From the NCBI RefSeq assembly GCF_003935375.1, contig NZ_RHQM01000003.1:62001-126000 (forward strand): a stretch of DNA of 64,000 nt, given 5' to 3'. The notes beneath the pieces were generated by a model, which saw nothing but the letters and a program-made list of their open reading frames with translations, was not told the DNA's origin and made no database searches. Position 1 is the stretch's first letter; every line of letters begins with the position of its first letter. Positions 37,354 through 46,177 of the stretch are shown here, piece by piece. Position numbers and translations under genes: made by a program. This DNA comes from Stutzerimonas xanthomarina. GTDB lineage: Bacteria > Pseudomonadota > Gammaproteobacteria > Pseudomonadales > Pseudomonadaceae.

Positions 37354-37478
37354 GCTTGATGCTGCACATGTGCAAGTGCGCCCCCAAGACCTGATGCCCC
37401 CGCCGGCATAGCGCGCGGGCTGCCCACGAATCAGCTTGGCGCGGCCAAACGGGCCCAGCCGAGACGGCGCGGCGTACC

Positions 37479-39038
37479 TCACCCCTCCGACTTGCCCACC
37501 CCATGCTCGCGCAGTTTGTTGGCGATGGTGGTGTGCGACACGCCGAGCCGCTTGCCCAGCTGGCGGCTGCTCGGGAACTGCTTGTACAGCCCTTCCAGCA
37601 CGGCCTTCTCGAAGCGCCCGACGATGCTCGCCAGATCGCCCTCCAGGGAGAAATCGCCCAGCGGCTGCGCCGCGCCGTAGCCCGGCAGGCGGATGTGCTC
37701 GGGCTTGATGGTGCCGCCCTCGCACAGCGAAACCGCCTGGAACAGGGTGTTCTCCAGCTGCCGCACGTTGCCCGGCCAGTAGTAGCCGGCCAGCCGCTCC
37801 AGCGCCTGCGGCGAGAGCGCCGGCAGCGAGCAGCCGATCTGCCGGCTGGCCTGGTCAATGAAGTGCAGCGCCAGCGGCTGCAGGCCGTCGAGGCAATCGC
37901 GCAGCGGCGGGATATGCAGCGACAGCACGTTGAGCCGGTGATAGAGATCCTGGCGAAACTGTCCGCTGGCGCAGAGCTCGGAGAGATCGAGCTGGGTCGC
38001 GCAGATCACCCGCACATCGAGATAGACCTCCTCGTCGCTGCCGACCCGACGAAAGCCGCCGTCCTGCAGAAAGCGCAGCAGCTTGGCCTGCAGCCGCGGG
38101 CTCATCTCGCCGACGCCATCGAGAAACAGCGTGCCGCCAGCCGTGAGTTCCAGCAGACCGAGCTTGCCTTCCGGCCGCGCACCCTCGAAGGCGCCGGGGC
38201 CGTAGCCGAACAGCTCGGTCTCGGCCATCGACTCGGGCAGGCCGGCGCAGTTGAGCGCCATGAACGGCGATTGCCCGCGCGGGCTGGACAAGTGACAGGC
38301 GCGCGCCAAAAGCTCCTTGCCGGTGCCGGTCTCGCCTTCGATCAGCAGCGGCGCATCCAGCGGTGCCATGCGCCGCGCCTCGCGCACCACCGCGGCCATC
38401 ACTTTCGAGCTCTGGAAGATGCTGTCGAATCCGCGCAGTTCCTGTTTGCGTACCTGGTAGATGCGTTCACCCACCCGGTCGGCGCGATGCAGGGTCAGCA
38501 CCGCGCCGGCCAGCGCCTCGCTGTCGTCGTGTTCGGATTGCAGCGGGGCGATGTCGGCGAGGAACACGTCGCCCTTGATCTTCACCCGCAGGCCGTTGAT
38601 CCGCGCCTTGTTGGCCCGCACCAGTTCGGGCAGGTCGAAGTCCTCGGCGTAGCGCGACAGGCTCATGCCCGGCACCTCGTCGACGCGCACGCCGAGCAGT
38701 TGCGCGGCGGCACGATTGGCGGCAACGATGGCACCGCTCATGTCGATGGAGAGGACGGGAAACTCCAGCGCACCGAGCAGTGCATTGAGCTCCAGGGAAT
38801 GCCGCTCGCTGGGCATCAGGCTGACCTTGCGCAGCTCGAATACGCCGGGCAGCGCCTCGATCTTCGGCCGCAGCGCCTGCAGCTGCAGGTTCATCAGGTT
38901 CGGGCAGTGCAAATAGATGGCGTTGCCCTGCTCGCCACCGACCTCGCCGCGGGCGACGTTGATGCCGTAGTCGACCAGCAGGTTGAGCATGTCGCGCAGG
39001 ATGCCGACGCGGTTCTGGCAGAGAATCTTGATACGCAT
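37479..39038 (-). CDS. phhR: PhhR, TyrR-family regulator of aromatic amino acid catabolism
   Basis: Transcription regulator of 519 residues, divergent from phhA. Domains: ACT-like N-terminus (about 1-75), PAS (about 80-190), AAA+ core (about 205-430; Walker A GETGTGKE, Walker [10 protein letters not shown]) and a C-terminal HTH ([20 protein letters not shown]). The sigma-54-contact motif GAFTGA is replaced by GAFEGA, as in TyrR-type proteins that need not work with sigma-54. It is expected to respond to phenylalanine and tyrosine and to control phhABC. Confidence 0.95.
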   Translation of the reverse strand: MRIKILCQNRVGILRDMLNLLVDYGINVARGEVGGEQGNAIYLHCPNLMNLQLQALRPKIEALPGVFELRKVSLMPSERHSLELNALLGALEFPVLSIDMSGAIVAANRAAAQLLGVRVDEVPGMSLSRYAEDFDLPELVRANKARINGLRVKIKGDVFLADIAPLQSEHDDSEALAGAVLTLHRADRVGERIYQVRKQELRGFDSIFQSSKVMAAVVREARRMAPLDAPLLIEGETGTGKELLARACHLSSPRGQSPFMALNCAGLPESMAETELFGYGPGAFEGARPEGKLGLLELTAGGTLFLDGVGEMSPRLQAKLLRFLQDGGFRRVGSDEEVYLDVRVICATQLDLSELCASGQFRQDLYHRLNVLSLHIPPLRDCLDGLQPLALHFIDQASRQIGCSLPALSPQALERLAGYYWPGNVRQLENTLFQAVSLCEGGTIKPEHIRLPGYGAAQPLGDFSLEGDLASIVGRFEKAVLEGLYKQFPSSRQLGKRLGVSHTTIANKLREHGVGKSEG

Positions 39039-39288
39039 GGCGGAGCCCTGTTGTTTTGTTGTGGGGCTGACGACGCTTCGTTCGAGCGCCGCAAATTTCC
39101 GTCAAGATTATTTGCCAGATAAGCCGCTTGGCAATGCCGCCGATCCGGCCACTGACGAAAACGTCAGACTTTCCTTACAGACAACACACGGCAAGGTGCG
39201 ACATCGCGCCACAGCGGGACTCGCCGAGGGTACGTCTTCGCGTTCGAATGAGGGCAACAACAATATGCCCAAGCGGCCAGGAGTACCG
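39039..39288. other. phhR-phhA divergent promoter region
   Basis: No gene. Inverted repeats are visible: CTGACG-AAAA-CGTCAG (39152-39167) and TTGCCA-N11-TGGCAA (39112-39134). Either could be a PhhR operator. No clear TGTAAA-N6-TTTACA TyrR box or sigma-54 -24/-12 promoter was found. Confidence 0.45.
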
Positions 39289-40074
39289 ATGAAGACGACC
39301 CACTACGTAGCCCGCGAACCGGACGCGCAGGGGCACATTCATTACCCGGACGCCGAACACGCGGTGTGGCAGACGCTGGTCGAGCGGCAGCTGAAGCTGC
39401 TCGAAGGGCGCGCCTGCCAGGAATACCTCGACGGCCTCGACCAGCTCGCCCTGCCTCACGAGCGCATCCCGCAGCTGGGCGAGATCAATCGCGTGCTCGA
39501 GGCAACCACCGGCTGGCAGGTGGAGCGCGTACCGGCGCTGATCCCCTTCCAGCGCTTTTTCGAACTGCTGGCGAGCAAGCGCTTTCCCGTCGCCACCTTT
39601 ATCCGCACCCCGCAAGAGCTGGACTACCTGCAGGAGCCGGACATCTTCCACGAGATCTTTGGTCACTGCCCGCTGCTGACTAACCCGTGGTTCGCCGAAT
39701 TCACCCACACCTACGGCCAGCTCGGATTGAAAGCCAGCAAGGAGGAACGGGTGTTTCTCGCACGGCTGTACTGGATGACCGTCGAGTTCGGTCTGGTGGA
39801 AACCCCGGCCGGGCTGCGCATCTATGGCGGCGGCATCCTCTCCTCGCCGAAGGAGACGCTCTACAGCCTGTCCGCCGAGCCTGAGCGGCAGCCGTTCGAT
39901 GCCATGGAAGCCATGCGTACGCCCTATCGCATCGACATCCTGCAGCCGCTGTACTTTGTCCTGCCGGACCTCAAGCAGCTGTTCGACCTGGCCCAGCAGG
40001 ACATCATGGCCATGGTCCGCGAGGCGATGCGCCTGGGCCTGCACCAGCCGAAGTTTCCGCCAAAGGCGGCGTGA
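39289..40074 (+). CDS. phhA: PhhA, phenylalanine 4-monooxygenase
   Basis: Iron- and tetrahydrobiopterin-dependent hydroxylase turning phenylalanine into tyrosine. The 261 residues from ATG 39289 (GGAG site) carry the iron ligands His121 and His126 (FHEIFGHCP) and Glu166 (VEFG). The short, catalytic-domain-only form is typical of bacteria. It is first in phhABC, with phhB (cofactor recycling) 141 nt downstream. Confidence 0.97.
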   Translation: MKTTHYVAREPDAQGHIHYPDAEHAVWQTLVERQLKLLEGRACQEYLDGLDQLALPHERIPQLGEINRVLEATTGWQVERVPALIPFQRFFELLASKRFPVATFIRTPQELDYLQEPDIFHEIFGHCPLLTNPWFAEFTHTYGQLGLKASKEERVFLARLYWMTVEFGLVETPAGLRIYGGGILSSPKETLYSLSAEPERQPFDAMEAMRTPYRIDILQPLYFVLPDLKQLFDLAQQDIMAMVREAMRLGLHQPKFPPKAA

Positions 40075-40096
40075 TTCGGCGTCCTGAGTGATGCTC

Positions 40097-40160
40097 GTGG
40101 TGGGCTAAAGCCCACCCTACGGGCGCCATCTGTTCTGTAGGGTGGGCTTCAGCCCACCAC
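40097..40160. repeat. BIME-like pair of REP elements between phhA and phhB
   Basis: Two 24-nt elements, 40097-40120 and 40137-40160, are inverted copies with one mismatch. Each contains a hairpin TGGGCT/AGCCCA. They form a bacterial interspersed mosaic element of the Pseudomonas REP type and could fold into one long stem. Confidence 0.8.
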
Positions 40161-40215
40161 TTGCCTAAGCTTCAACCTTCAAACGACTTCAATCATCAAA
40201 AAAGGGACCTACACC

Positions 40216-40572
40216 ATGACCGCCCTCGCCCAAGCCCAGTGCGAAGCCTGCCGCGCCGATGCACCCAAAGTGTCCGATGAAGACCTGGCCGAGCTGATCC
40301 GCGAAATCCCCGACTGGAACATCGAGACGCGCGGCGACCACATGGAGCTGGAGCGTGTCTTCCTGTTCCGCAACTTCCGCCACGCCCTGGCCTTTACCAA
40401 CGCAGTCGGCGCCATCGCCGAGGAGGTCGGCCACCATCCCGCCCTGCTCACCGAGTGGGGCAAGGTCACCGTCACCTGGTGGAGCCACGAGATGCGCGGC
40501 CTGCACCGCAACGACTTCATCATGGCCGCCCGCACCGACCAGCTCGCCACCAGCGCGGAGGGCCGCAAGTAA
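40216..40572 (+). CDS. phhB: PhhB, pterin-4a-carbinolamine dehydratase
   Basis: Recycles the pterin cofactor used by PhhA. The 118 residues contain the family core [20 protein letters not shown] with the catalytic HH pair, plus DWNIE near the N-terminus. The stop overlaps the phhC start by 1 nt (TAATG), so phhB and phhC are translationally coupled. Confidence 0.96.
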   Translation: MTALAQAQCEACRADAPKVSDEDLAELIREIPDWNIETRGDHMELERVFLFRNFRHALAFTNAVGAIAEEVGHHPALLTEWGKVTVTWWSHEMRGLHRNDFIMAARTDQLATSAEGRK

Positions 40573-41768
40573 TGCATTTCGGCCAGATTCCCCGCGTGCC
40601 CGGCGACCCGATCCTCGGCCTGATGGACCTGTATCGCGCCGACACCAACCCGGCCAAGCTCGACCTGGGCGTCGGCGTCTACAAGGACGCCCAGGGCCTG
40701 ACGCCGATCCCGCGCGCGGTGAAGCTGGCCGAGCAGCGCCTGGTGGACAGTGAGCAGACCAAGAGCTACATCGGCGGCCACGGCGACGCCCAGTTCGGCG
40801 CCCTCTTGCTGCGTCAGGTGCTCGGCAGCCGCGCCATTGCCCTTGGCGAGCAGCGCGCCGGCTGCACCCAGGCGCCGGGCGGCACCGGTGCACTGCGTCT
40901 GGCCGGCGAGTTCATCGCCAAGTGCCTGCCCGGGCGCAGCATCTGGCTGAGCGATCCCACCTGGCCGATCCACGAAACCCTGTTCGCCGCCGCCGGCCTG
41001 CGCGTGCAGCACTATCCCTACGTCGGTGCCGACAACCGCCTCGATGTCGACGGCATGCTCGCCGCACTGCAGCAGGTGCCGACCGGCGACATGGTGCTGC
41101 TGCACGCCTGCTGCCACAACCCCACCGGCTTCGACCTGAATCACGACGACTGGCTGCGGGTGCTGGAGGTGGTGCGTGCGCGCGAGCTGCTGCCACTGTT
41201 CGACTTCGCCTACCAGGGCTTCGGCGACGGACTCGAAGAGGACGCCTGGGCAGTTCGACTGTTCGCCGAAACGCTGCCGGAGATGCTCATCACCAGTTCC
41301 TGCTCGAAGAACTTCGGCCTCTACCGCGAGCGTACCGGCGCGCTGATCGCCGTCACCAGCGATGCCGAGCGCCTGCTCGACGTGCGCAGCCAGCTCGCGT
41401 CGCTGGCCCGCAACCTCTGGTCGACGCCACCGGCCCACGGCGCCGCGGTGGTGGCGACGATCCTGGCCGATGAGCCGCTGCGGCAGATCTGGCAGGACGA
41501 GGTGGAGCGCATGCGCCGGCGCATCGCCAGCCTGCGGCAGGGGCTGGTCGAGGCGCTGACGCCCTATGGGCTGGCCGAGCGCTTCGCGCACATCGCCCGG
41601 CAGCGGGGGATGTTCTCCTATACCGGCCTGACCGCCGAGCAGGTACGCCGGCTGCGTGCCGAAGATTCGGTGTATCTGGTGGAAAGCGGCCGCGCCAACG
41701 TCGCCGGGCTGGATGCCGAGCGCCTGGACGATCTGGCCAGGGCCATTGCACGGGTGGTGCAGGCCTGA
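40572..41768 (+). CDS. phhC: PhhC, aromatic amino acid aminotransferase
   Basis: Class I PLP-dependent aminotransferase of 398 residues that removes the amino group of tyrosine after PhhA. PLP contacts are visible: ACCHNPTGFD, DFAYQGFGDG and the lysine region SSCSKNFGLYRERTG. A conserved Arg for substrate carboxylate lies near the C-terminus (VESGRANVAGL). The start ATG at 40572 overlaps the phhB stop. Confidence 0.95.
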   Translation: MHFGQIPRVPGDPILGLMDLYRADTNPAKLDLGVGVYKDAQGLTPIPRAVKLAEQRLVDSEQTKSYIGGHGDAQFGALLLRQVLGSRAIALGEQRAGCTQAPGGTGALRLAGEFIAKCLPGRSIWLSDPTWPIHETLFAAAGLRVQHYPYVGADNRLDVDGMLAALQQVPTGDMVLLHACCHNPTGFDLNHDDWLRVLEVVRARELLPLFDFAYQGFGDGLEEDAWAVRLFAETLPEMLITSSCSKNFGLYRERTGALIAVTSDAERLLDVRSQLASLARNLWSTPPAHGAAVVATILADEPLRQIWQDEVERMRRRIASLRQGLVEALTPYGLAERFAHIARQRGMFSYTGLTAEQVRRLRAEDSVYLVESGRANVAGLDAERLDDLARAIARVVQA

Positions 41769-41971
41769 ACGATGTGAAGGTGCGCGCCGGTGACGCCGCT
41801 TCTGGCGACGCCGCCGGGTGCGCCGGAGCGAGAGAGCAGAGGCGCGGCTCGTGACCACGCGACTGGCTGCCGCAGCAGCGCCGGCACAGTAGCGCCGCAA
41901 GCTTTCAACCGGCTTTCAACGCGCGCCCGAGCTGCCTATGCTGGAGTCTGGCGCTCTACCCGGCCGATGCC

Positions 41972-42733
41972 ATGACCGACTCCGTCACCCTTCGGCAACA
42001 GCTCGCCGCCCTGCATCAGCAGGGCTTCGTGCTGCTGCCTGCCGTACTCGATCCCGCGGGCATCGCGGCGCTGCGCGAAGCCATCGATGGCCTCGAACCC
42101 ATCCACTGGGATTACCAGGGCCTGGTCGACGACCACTACAAGTGCGTCTTCAATCGCTCGCCGTTCTGGCTGCGCTTTCTTGATCTGCCCGGGGTGATCG
42201 AACTGGCCGAGGCGGCACTCGGGACGGACTGCCATATCATCGGCCAGACCGCCTGGCGCAGCCGCCCGGGCTTTATCGGCGGCGAGCTGCATGCCGACTA
42301 CCTGGCCATGGAGCTGCCGGAAAGCCTGCTGGCCGATCCCGCGTTCGAACTGCCGATGCAGATCTGCACCGCACACCTGTATCTGAATGACATCGACGCC
42401 GACCTCTGCCCGACGCTGGTGATCCCCGGCAGCCACCGCGCCGGGCGCAAACCGCAGCCGGGCGAAACCCAGTGGCACGGCCGCTCGGCCGAGCCCGTGC
42501 TGTGCAAGGCCGGCGACATGCTGCTGTTTCGCAGCGACCTCTGGCACGCGGGCAGCCGCAACCGCAGCGCCGAGCGCAGCCGCTACCTGCTGCAGATCCA
42601 CTATGGCCGGCGCATGGTGGCGCAGAAGTTCTCGCCCTACCTGCACTTTCGTTTCAATCCCGAGGTGCTGGCCGCCGCCACACCGCGCCAGCGCCGCCTG
42701 CTCGGTGAGCACGAGGCGGCCGAATACGACTGA
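41972..42733 (+). CDS. PhyH-family Fe(II)/2-oxoglutarate dioxygenase
   Basis: Probable iron- and 2-oxoglutarate-dependent oxygenase of the phytanoyl-CoA dioxygenase family, 253 residues. The metal triad is visible: His107 and Asp109 (LHADY) and His192 (LWHAG), followed by arginines suited to bind 2-oxoglutarate (RNRSAERSRY). The substrate is unknown. It lies about 200 bp after phhC and before cynS on the same strand but is probably a separate unit. Confidence 0.85.
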   Translation: MTDSVTLRQQLAALHQQGFVLLPAVLDPAGIAALREAIDGLEPIHWDYQGLVDDHYKCVFNRSPFWLRFLDLPGVIELAEAALGTDCHIIGQTAWRSRPGFIGGELHADYLAMELPESLLADPAFELPMQICTAHLYLNDIDADLCPTLVIPGSHRAGRKPQPGETQWHGRSAEPVLCKAGDMLLFRSDLWHAGSRNRSAERSRYLLQIHYGRRMVAQKFSPYLHFRFNPEVLAAATPRQRRLLGEHEAAEYD

Positions 42734-42817
42734 CCCCCCTGGCACCGAACCTGCATCGACCGAGGCCCGCCGCACCCGCGCGGCCATTGACTCGCATTCG
42801 CCAGATGAGGATTCGCC

Positions 42818-43267
42818 ATGATCAGCAGTCGTGAACAGGTCACCCAGATGATCGTCGCCGCCAAGGTGCGCAAGGGCCTGAAGTGGGCGCATGTCGCCGA
42901 AAGCATCGGTATGTCCAAGGAGTGGACCACCGCCGGTTGCCTCGGCCAGATGGCCTTCGACAAGGCCCAGGCCGAGACCCTGGGGCAGCTCTTCGAACTC
43001 TCCGACGAAGCCGTCGCCTGGCTGCAGATCGTCCCTTACAAGGGCTCCCTGCCCACCGCGGTGCCGACCGATCCGCTGATCTACCGCTGGTACGAGCTGG
43101 TCAACGTCTACGGCACCACCATCAAGGAACTGATCCACGAGGAGTTCGGTGACGGCATCATGAGCGCCATCGACTTTTCCATGGATATCCAGCGCCAGAG
43201 CGACCCCAAGGGCGATCGCGTCAACGTGGTGCTGTCCGGCAAGTTCCTGCCCTACAAGAGCTACTGA
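42818..43267 (+). CDS. cynS: CynS, cyanase
   Basis: Cytoplasmic enzyme that breaks down cyanate with bicarbonate to ammonia and carbon dioxide. The 149 residues match the family throughout; catalytic Arg90, Glu93 and Ser116 (YRWYE, MSAIDF) align with E. coli Arg96, Glu99 and Ser122. The usual partners cynT (carbonic anhydrase) and cynX are not adjacent. codBA follows after a gap with an ankyrin-gene remnant, giving a nitrogen-acquisition neighbourhood. Confidence 0.97.
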   Translation: MISSREQVTQMIVAAKVRKGLKWAHVAESIGMSKEWTTAGCLGQMAFDKAQAETLGQLFELSDEAVAWLQIVPYKGSLPTAVPTDPLIYRWYELVNVYGTTIKELIHEEFGDGIMSAIDFSMDIQRQSDPKGDRVNVVLSGKFLPYKSY

Positions 43268-43271
43268 GGGA

Positions 43272-43457
43272 TCAGCGGGTGCGGATCTCCCCGCGCGCCA
43301 GGCTTTCCACGCTGTTGCCCAACGGGTCCGCTGCATTGAGGTCCGCACCACGCTCGCGCAGCGCCTGGAGCAATGCCTCGCGCTGGAACAGCGCGGCGTA
43401 CATCGCGGGAGCCTGCCCGGCATCGCTGCGCTGGTCGGGATCGCACTCGGTGGCCAG
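43272..43457 (-). pseudogene. remnant of an ankyrin-repeat gene
   Basis: The minus strand reads 61 codons of typical ankyrin C-terminal sequence (QAPAMYAALFQREALLQALR, then ERGADLNAADPLGNSVESLA) ending in TGA at 43272. Directly upstream is an in-frame TAG (43458-43460) with no start codon or homologous upstream sequence. It is the tail of a lost gene. A REP-like hairpin begins 14 nt beyond the break. Confidence 0.75.
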
Positions 43458-43473
43458 CTAGGGAGAAAATGTC

Positions 43474-43490
43474 GCTCCGCTTGTGGGAGC
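43474..43490. repeat. REP-like hairpin
   Basis: GCTCC (43474-43478) and GGAGC (43486-43490) flank the loop GCTTGTG, resembling common Pseudomonas REP sequences. It lies next to the broken end of the ankyrin remnant. Confidence 0.5.
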
Positions 43491-43650
43491 TTCGCGCTAG
43501 GGCGCCATTCCGGTGCGCGCAGCCAGCTCGTTGCACCAGCAACGGCCAGCCTTGATGAAGGCGTCATCGCGTGCGCGCCGAGTTGGCCGATCGGTCAGCA
43601 ATGGCATGGCATCTGCAATCTGGCTGCATCCACCTTGCGGAGCATCCACC

Positions 43651-44928
43651 ATGAAACAGCCCGTCGATACCGACTACCCCCTGAGCGAAGTGCCAGCCGG
43701 CGCGCGCAAGGGGCTGTGGTCCACCTCCATCCTGCTGTTCGGCTTCACCTTCTTCACCGCCACCATGTTCGCCGGCGGCAAGATCGGCCTCGCCTTCGAC
43801 TTCAAGACCATGCTCTGGGCAGCGGTGATCGGCAATCTGCTGCTCGGCGCCTATGCCGCGGTGCTCGGGCTGATCGCCTGCCGCAGCGGGCTGAACTCGG
43901 TACTGATGGGACGCTTCTGCTTCGGCGAAGTCGGCAGCCGGCTCTCCGACTTCCTGCTCGGCTTCACCCAGATCGGCTGGTACGCCTGGGGCACGGCGAC
44001 CATCGCCATCGTCCTGGTGCGGCTGCTGGAGTTGCCGGAAAGCTGGACGCTGCCGTTGATGGTGCTGTTCGGTTTCGGCTTCTGCCTGACCGCCTTCGTC
44101 GGCTACAAGGGCCTCGACCTGCTCTCGCGCATCGCGGTGCCAGCGATGCTGATTCTGCTGATTGCCTCGCTGTGGACCGCCACCCGTGACGTCGGTGGGC
44201 TGGATGGTCTGCTGGCGGTAGAACCGGGCGACAGCCTGACCCTGGGCATGGCCATCACCATGATCTTCGGCACCTTCGTCAGCGGCGCGACCCAGGCCAC
44301 CAACTGGACGCGTTTCGCCCGCAGCAGCAAGGTCGCGGTGTGGGCCAGCCTGATCGGCTTCTTTATCGGCAACGGCCTGATGATCGTTGCCGGTGCCTAC
44401 GGAGCAATCGTCTACCAGCAGCCGGACATCGTCGAAGTGCTGGTGTTGCAGGGGTTGTCGATGGCCGCGGTGGTGATGCTTTTCCTCAACCTCTGGACCA
44501 CGCAGGACAACACCATCTACAACTTCGCCGCAGCCGGCTGCAACCTGCTGCGCACCGAGCGCCGCCGCCTGGTGACCTTGGGCGGCGCCTTCGTCGGCAC
44601 GCTGCTGGCGCTGGGCGGCATGTACGAACTGCTGATCCCCTTCCTGATCCTGCTCGGCTCGATCATCCCGCCCATCGGCGGCGTGATCATGGCGGACTAC
44701 TTCTACCGTCATCGCGGGCAATACCCGAAACTGGCCGAGGCGCGCCTGCCGAAATACAACAGCCTGGGCCTGGCGGCCTATGTGCTGGGCGCCGCCTGCG
44801 CGTATTTCTCGCCCTGGGTGGCGCCCATCGTCGGCATACTGGTGGCCGCCGCAGCCTATATTGTGCTGTACGAGGGTCAGCGCCTGGCCCTGTCGCGCAC
44901 GGTGCTGACGCAAACCGACGCACGCTGA
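43651..44928 (+). CDS. codB: CodB, cytosine permease
   Basis: Inner-membrane cytosine importer of the NCS1 family, 425 residues from ATG 43651 with about 12 helices. Conserved segments include LLFGFTFFTATMFAGGKIG, QIGWYAWGTA and NLWTTQDNTIYN. The open frame upstream is not homologous. codA follows 13 nt downstream, so the pair forms a cytosine uptake and deamination operon. Confidence 0.95.
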   Translation: MKQPVDTDYPLSEVPAGARKGLWSTSILLFGFTFFTATMFAGGKIGLAFDFKTMLWAAVIGNLLLGAYAAVLGLIACRSGLNSVLMGRFCFGEVGSRLSDFLLGFTQIGWYAWGTATIAIVLVRLLELPESWTLPLMVLFGFGFCLTAFVGYKGLDLLSRIAVPAMLILLIASLWTATRDVGGLDGLLAVEPGDSLTLGMAITMIFGTFVSGATQATNWTRFARSSKVAVWASLIGFFIGNGLMIVAGAYGAIVYQQPDIVEVLVLQGLSMAAVVMLFLNLWTTQDNTIYNFAAAGCNLLRTERRRLVTLGGAFVGTLLALGGMYELLIPFLILLGSIIPPIGGVIMADYFYRHRGQYPKLAEARLPKYNSLGLAAYVLGAACAYFSPWVAPIVGILVAAAAYIVLYEGQRLALSRTVLTQTDAR

Positions 44929-44941
44929 TCAAGGAGTCACC

Positions 44942-46177
44942 ATGAACATCCTCAACGCCCGCCTGCGCGGCCGCAGCGGCCTGTACCGCATCGAACTGGA
45001 CGGCGCGCGGATTGCCGCCATCAGCGCGCAGCAGGCACCAGCCGAAGCCAATGACGGCGATATCGACGCCGCCAGCAATCTGGTGGTGCCGCCCTTCATC
45101 GAGCCGCACATCCACCTCGACGCCACGCTGACCGCCGGCGAGCCGGCGTGGAACATGAGCGGCACGCTGTTCGAGGGCATCGAGCGCTGGGGCGAGCGCA
45201 AGGCGCTGGTCACCCACGAGGACACCAAGGCGCGGGCGAAGAAGACCATCGACATGCTGGTCGACCACGGTATCCAGCATGTGCGAACCCACGTCGACGT
45301 CACCGACCCGACGCTGTCGGCGCTGAAATCGATGCTCGAGGTGCGCGAGGAAACCCGCCACCTGATCGACCTGCAGATCGTCGCCTTCCCGCAGGAGGGC
45401 ATCGAGTCGTTCAAGGGCGGTCGCGAGCTGATGACCGAGGCGATCGCCATGGGCGCCGATGTGGTCGGCGGCATTCCGCACTTCGAGAACACCCGCGACC
45501 AGGGCGTCAGCTCGATCAAGTTCCTCATGGACCTGGCCGAGCGCTCGGGCTGTCTGGTGGACGTGCATTGCGACGAAACCGACGACCCACAGTCACGCTT
45601 TCTTGAAGTGCTCGCCGAGGAGGCGCGGGTGCGCGAGATGGGCGAGCGGGTCACCGCCAGCCACACCACGGCGATGGGCTCCTACGACAACGCCTACTGC
45701 TCCAAGCTGTTCCGTCTGCTCAAGATGTCGAAGATCAACTTCGTTTCCTGCCCGACCGAGAGCATCCACCTGCAGGGCCGCTTCGATACCTATCCCAAGC
45801 GTCGCGGCCTGACCCGTGTGGCCGAGATCGACCGCGCCGGGATGAACATCTGCTTCGGTCAGGATTCCATCGTCGACCCCTGGTATCCGCTGGGCAACGG
45901 CAACATCCTGCGCATCCTCGAAGCCGGGCTGCACATCTGTCACATGCTCGGCTACGAGGACCTGCAGCGCGGCCTGGACCTGATCACCGACAACAGCGCA
46001 CGGACGCTGAACCTGGGCGAGCGCTACGGACTGGAAGTGGGGCGCCCGGCGAACCTGCTGGTGCTGTCGGCGCCGGACGACTACGAGATGCTGCGCACCC
46101 AGGGCCACGCCCTGCTTTCGGTGCGCAATGGTGAGGTACTGATGCGCCGCACGCCGGCGCAGATTCAGCGCTATTGA
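44942..46177 (+). CDS. codA: CodA, cytosine deaminase
   Basis: Metal-dependent amidohydrolase converting cytosine to uracil and ammonia, 411 residues. Metal ligands are visible: HIHLD (His56, His58), the VHCDE histidine, SHTTAMGS and FGQDSI with the catalytic Asp. It lies 13 nt after codB. The stop overlaps by 7 nt the convergent diheme cytochrome gene. Confidence 0.96.
   Translation: MNILNARLRGRSGLYRIELDGARIAAISAQQAPAEANDGDIDAASNLVVPPFIEPHIHLDATLTAGEPAWNMSGTLFEGIERWGERKALVTHEDTKARAKKTIDMLVDHGIQHVRTHVDVTDPTLSALKSMLEVREETRHLIDLQIVAFPQEGIESFKGGRELMTEAIAMGADVVGGIPHFENTRDQGVSSIKFLMDLAERSGCLVDVHCDETDDPQSRFLEVLAEEARVREMGERVTASHTTAMGSYDNAYCSKLFRLLKMSKINFVSCPTESIHLQGRFDTYPKRRGLTRVAEIDRAGMNICFGQDSIVDPWYPLGNGNILRILEAGLHICHMLGYEDLQRGLDLITDNSARTLNLGERYGLEVGRPANLLVLSAPDDYEMLRTQGHALLSVRNGEVLMRRTPAQIQRY

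Noticed and set aside
39039-39288. A sigma-54 promoter for phhA
   Set aside because: Only isolated GG-N10-GC matches were found, without the rest of the TGGCAC-N5-TTGC consensus.
40097-40160. The inverted elements as a simple terminator of phhA
   Set aside because: Two separate 24-nt inverted copies with internal hairpins fit a REP/BIME better than an intrinsic terminator, and no T-run follows.
43261-43542. A 93-codon minus-strand frame as a real gene after cynS
   Set aside because: The frame is not homologous to anything recognised; the ankyrin similarity lies in a different frame and is broken.
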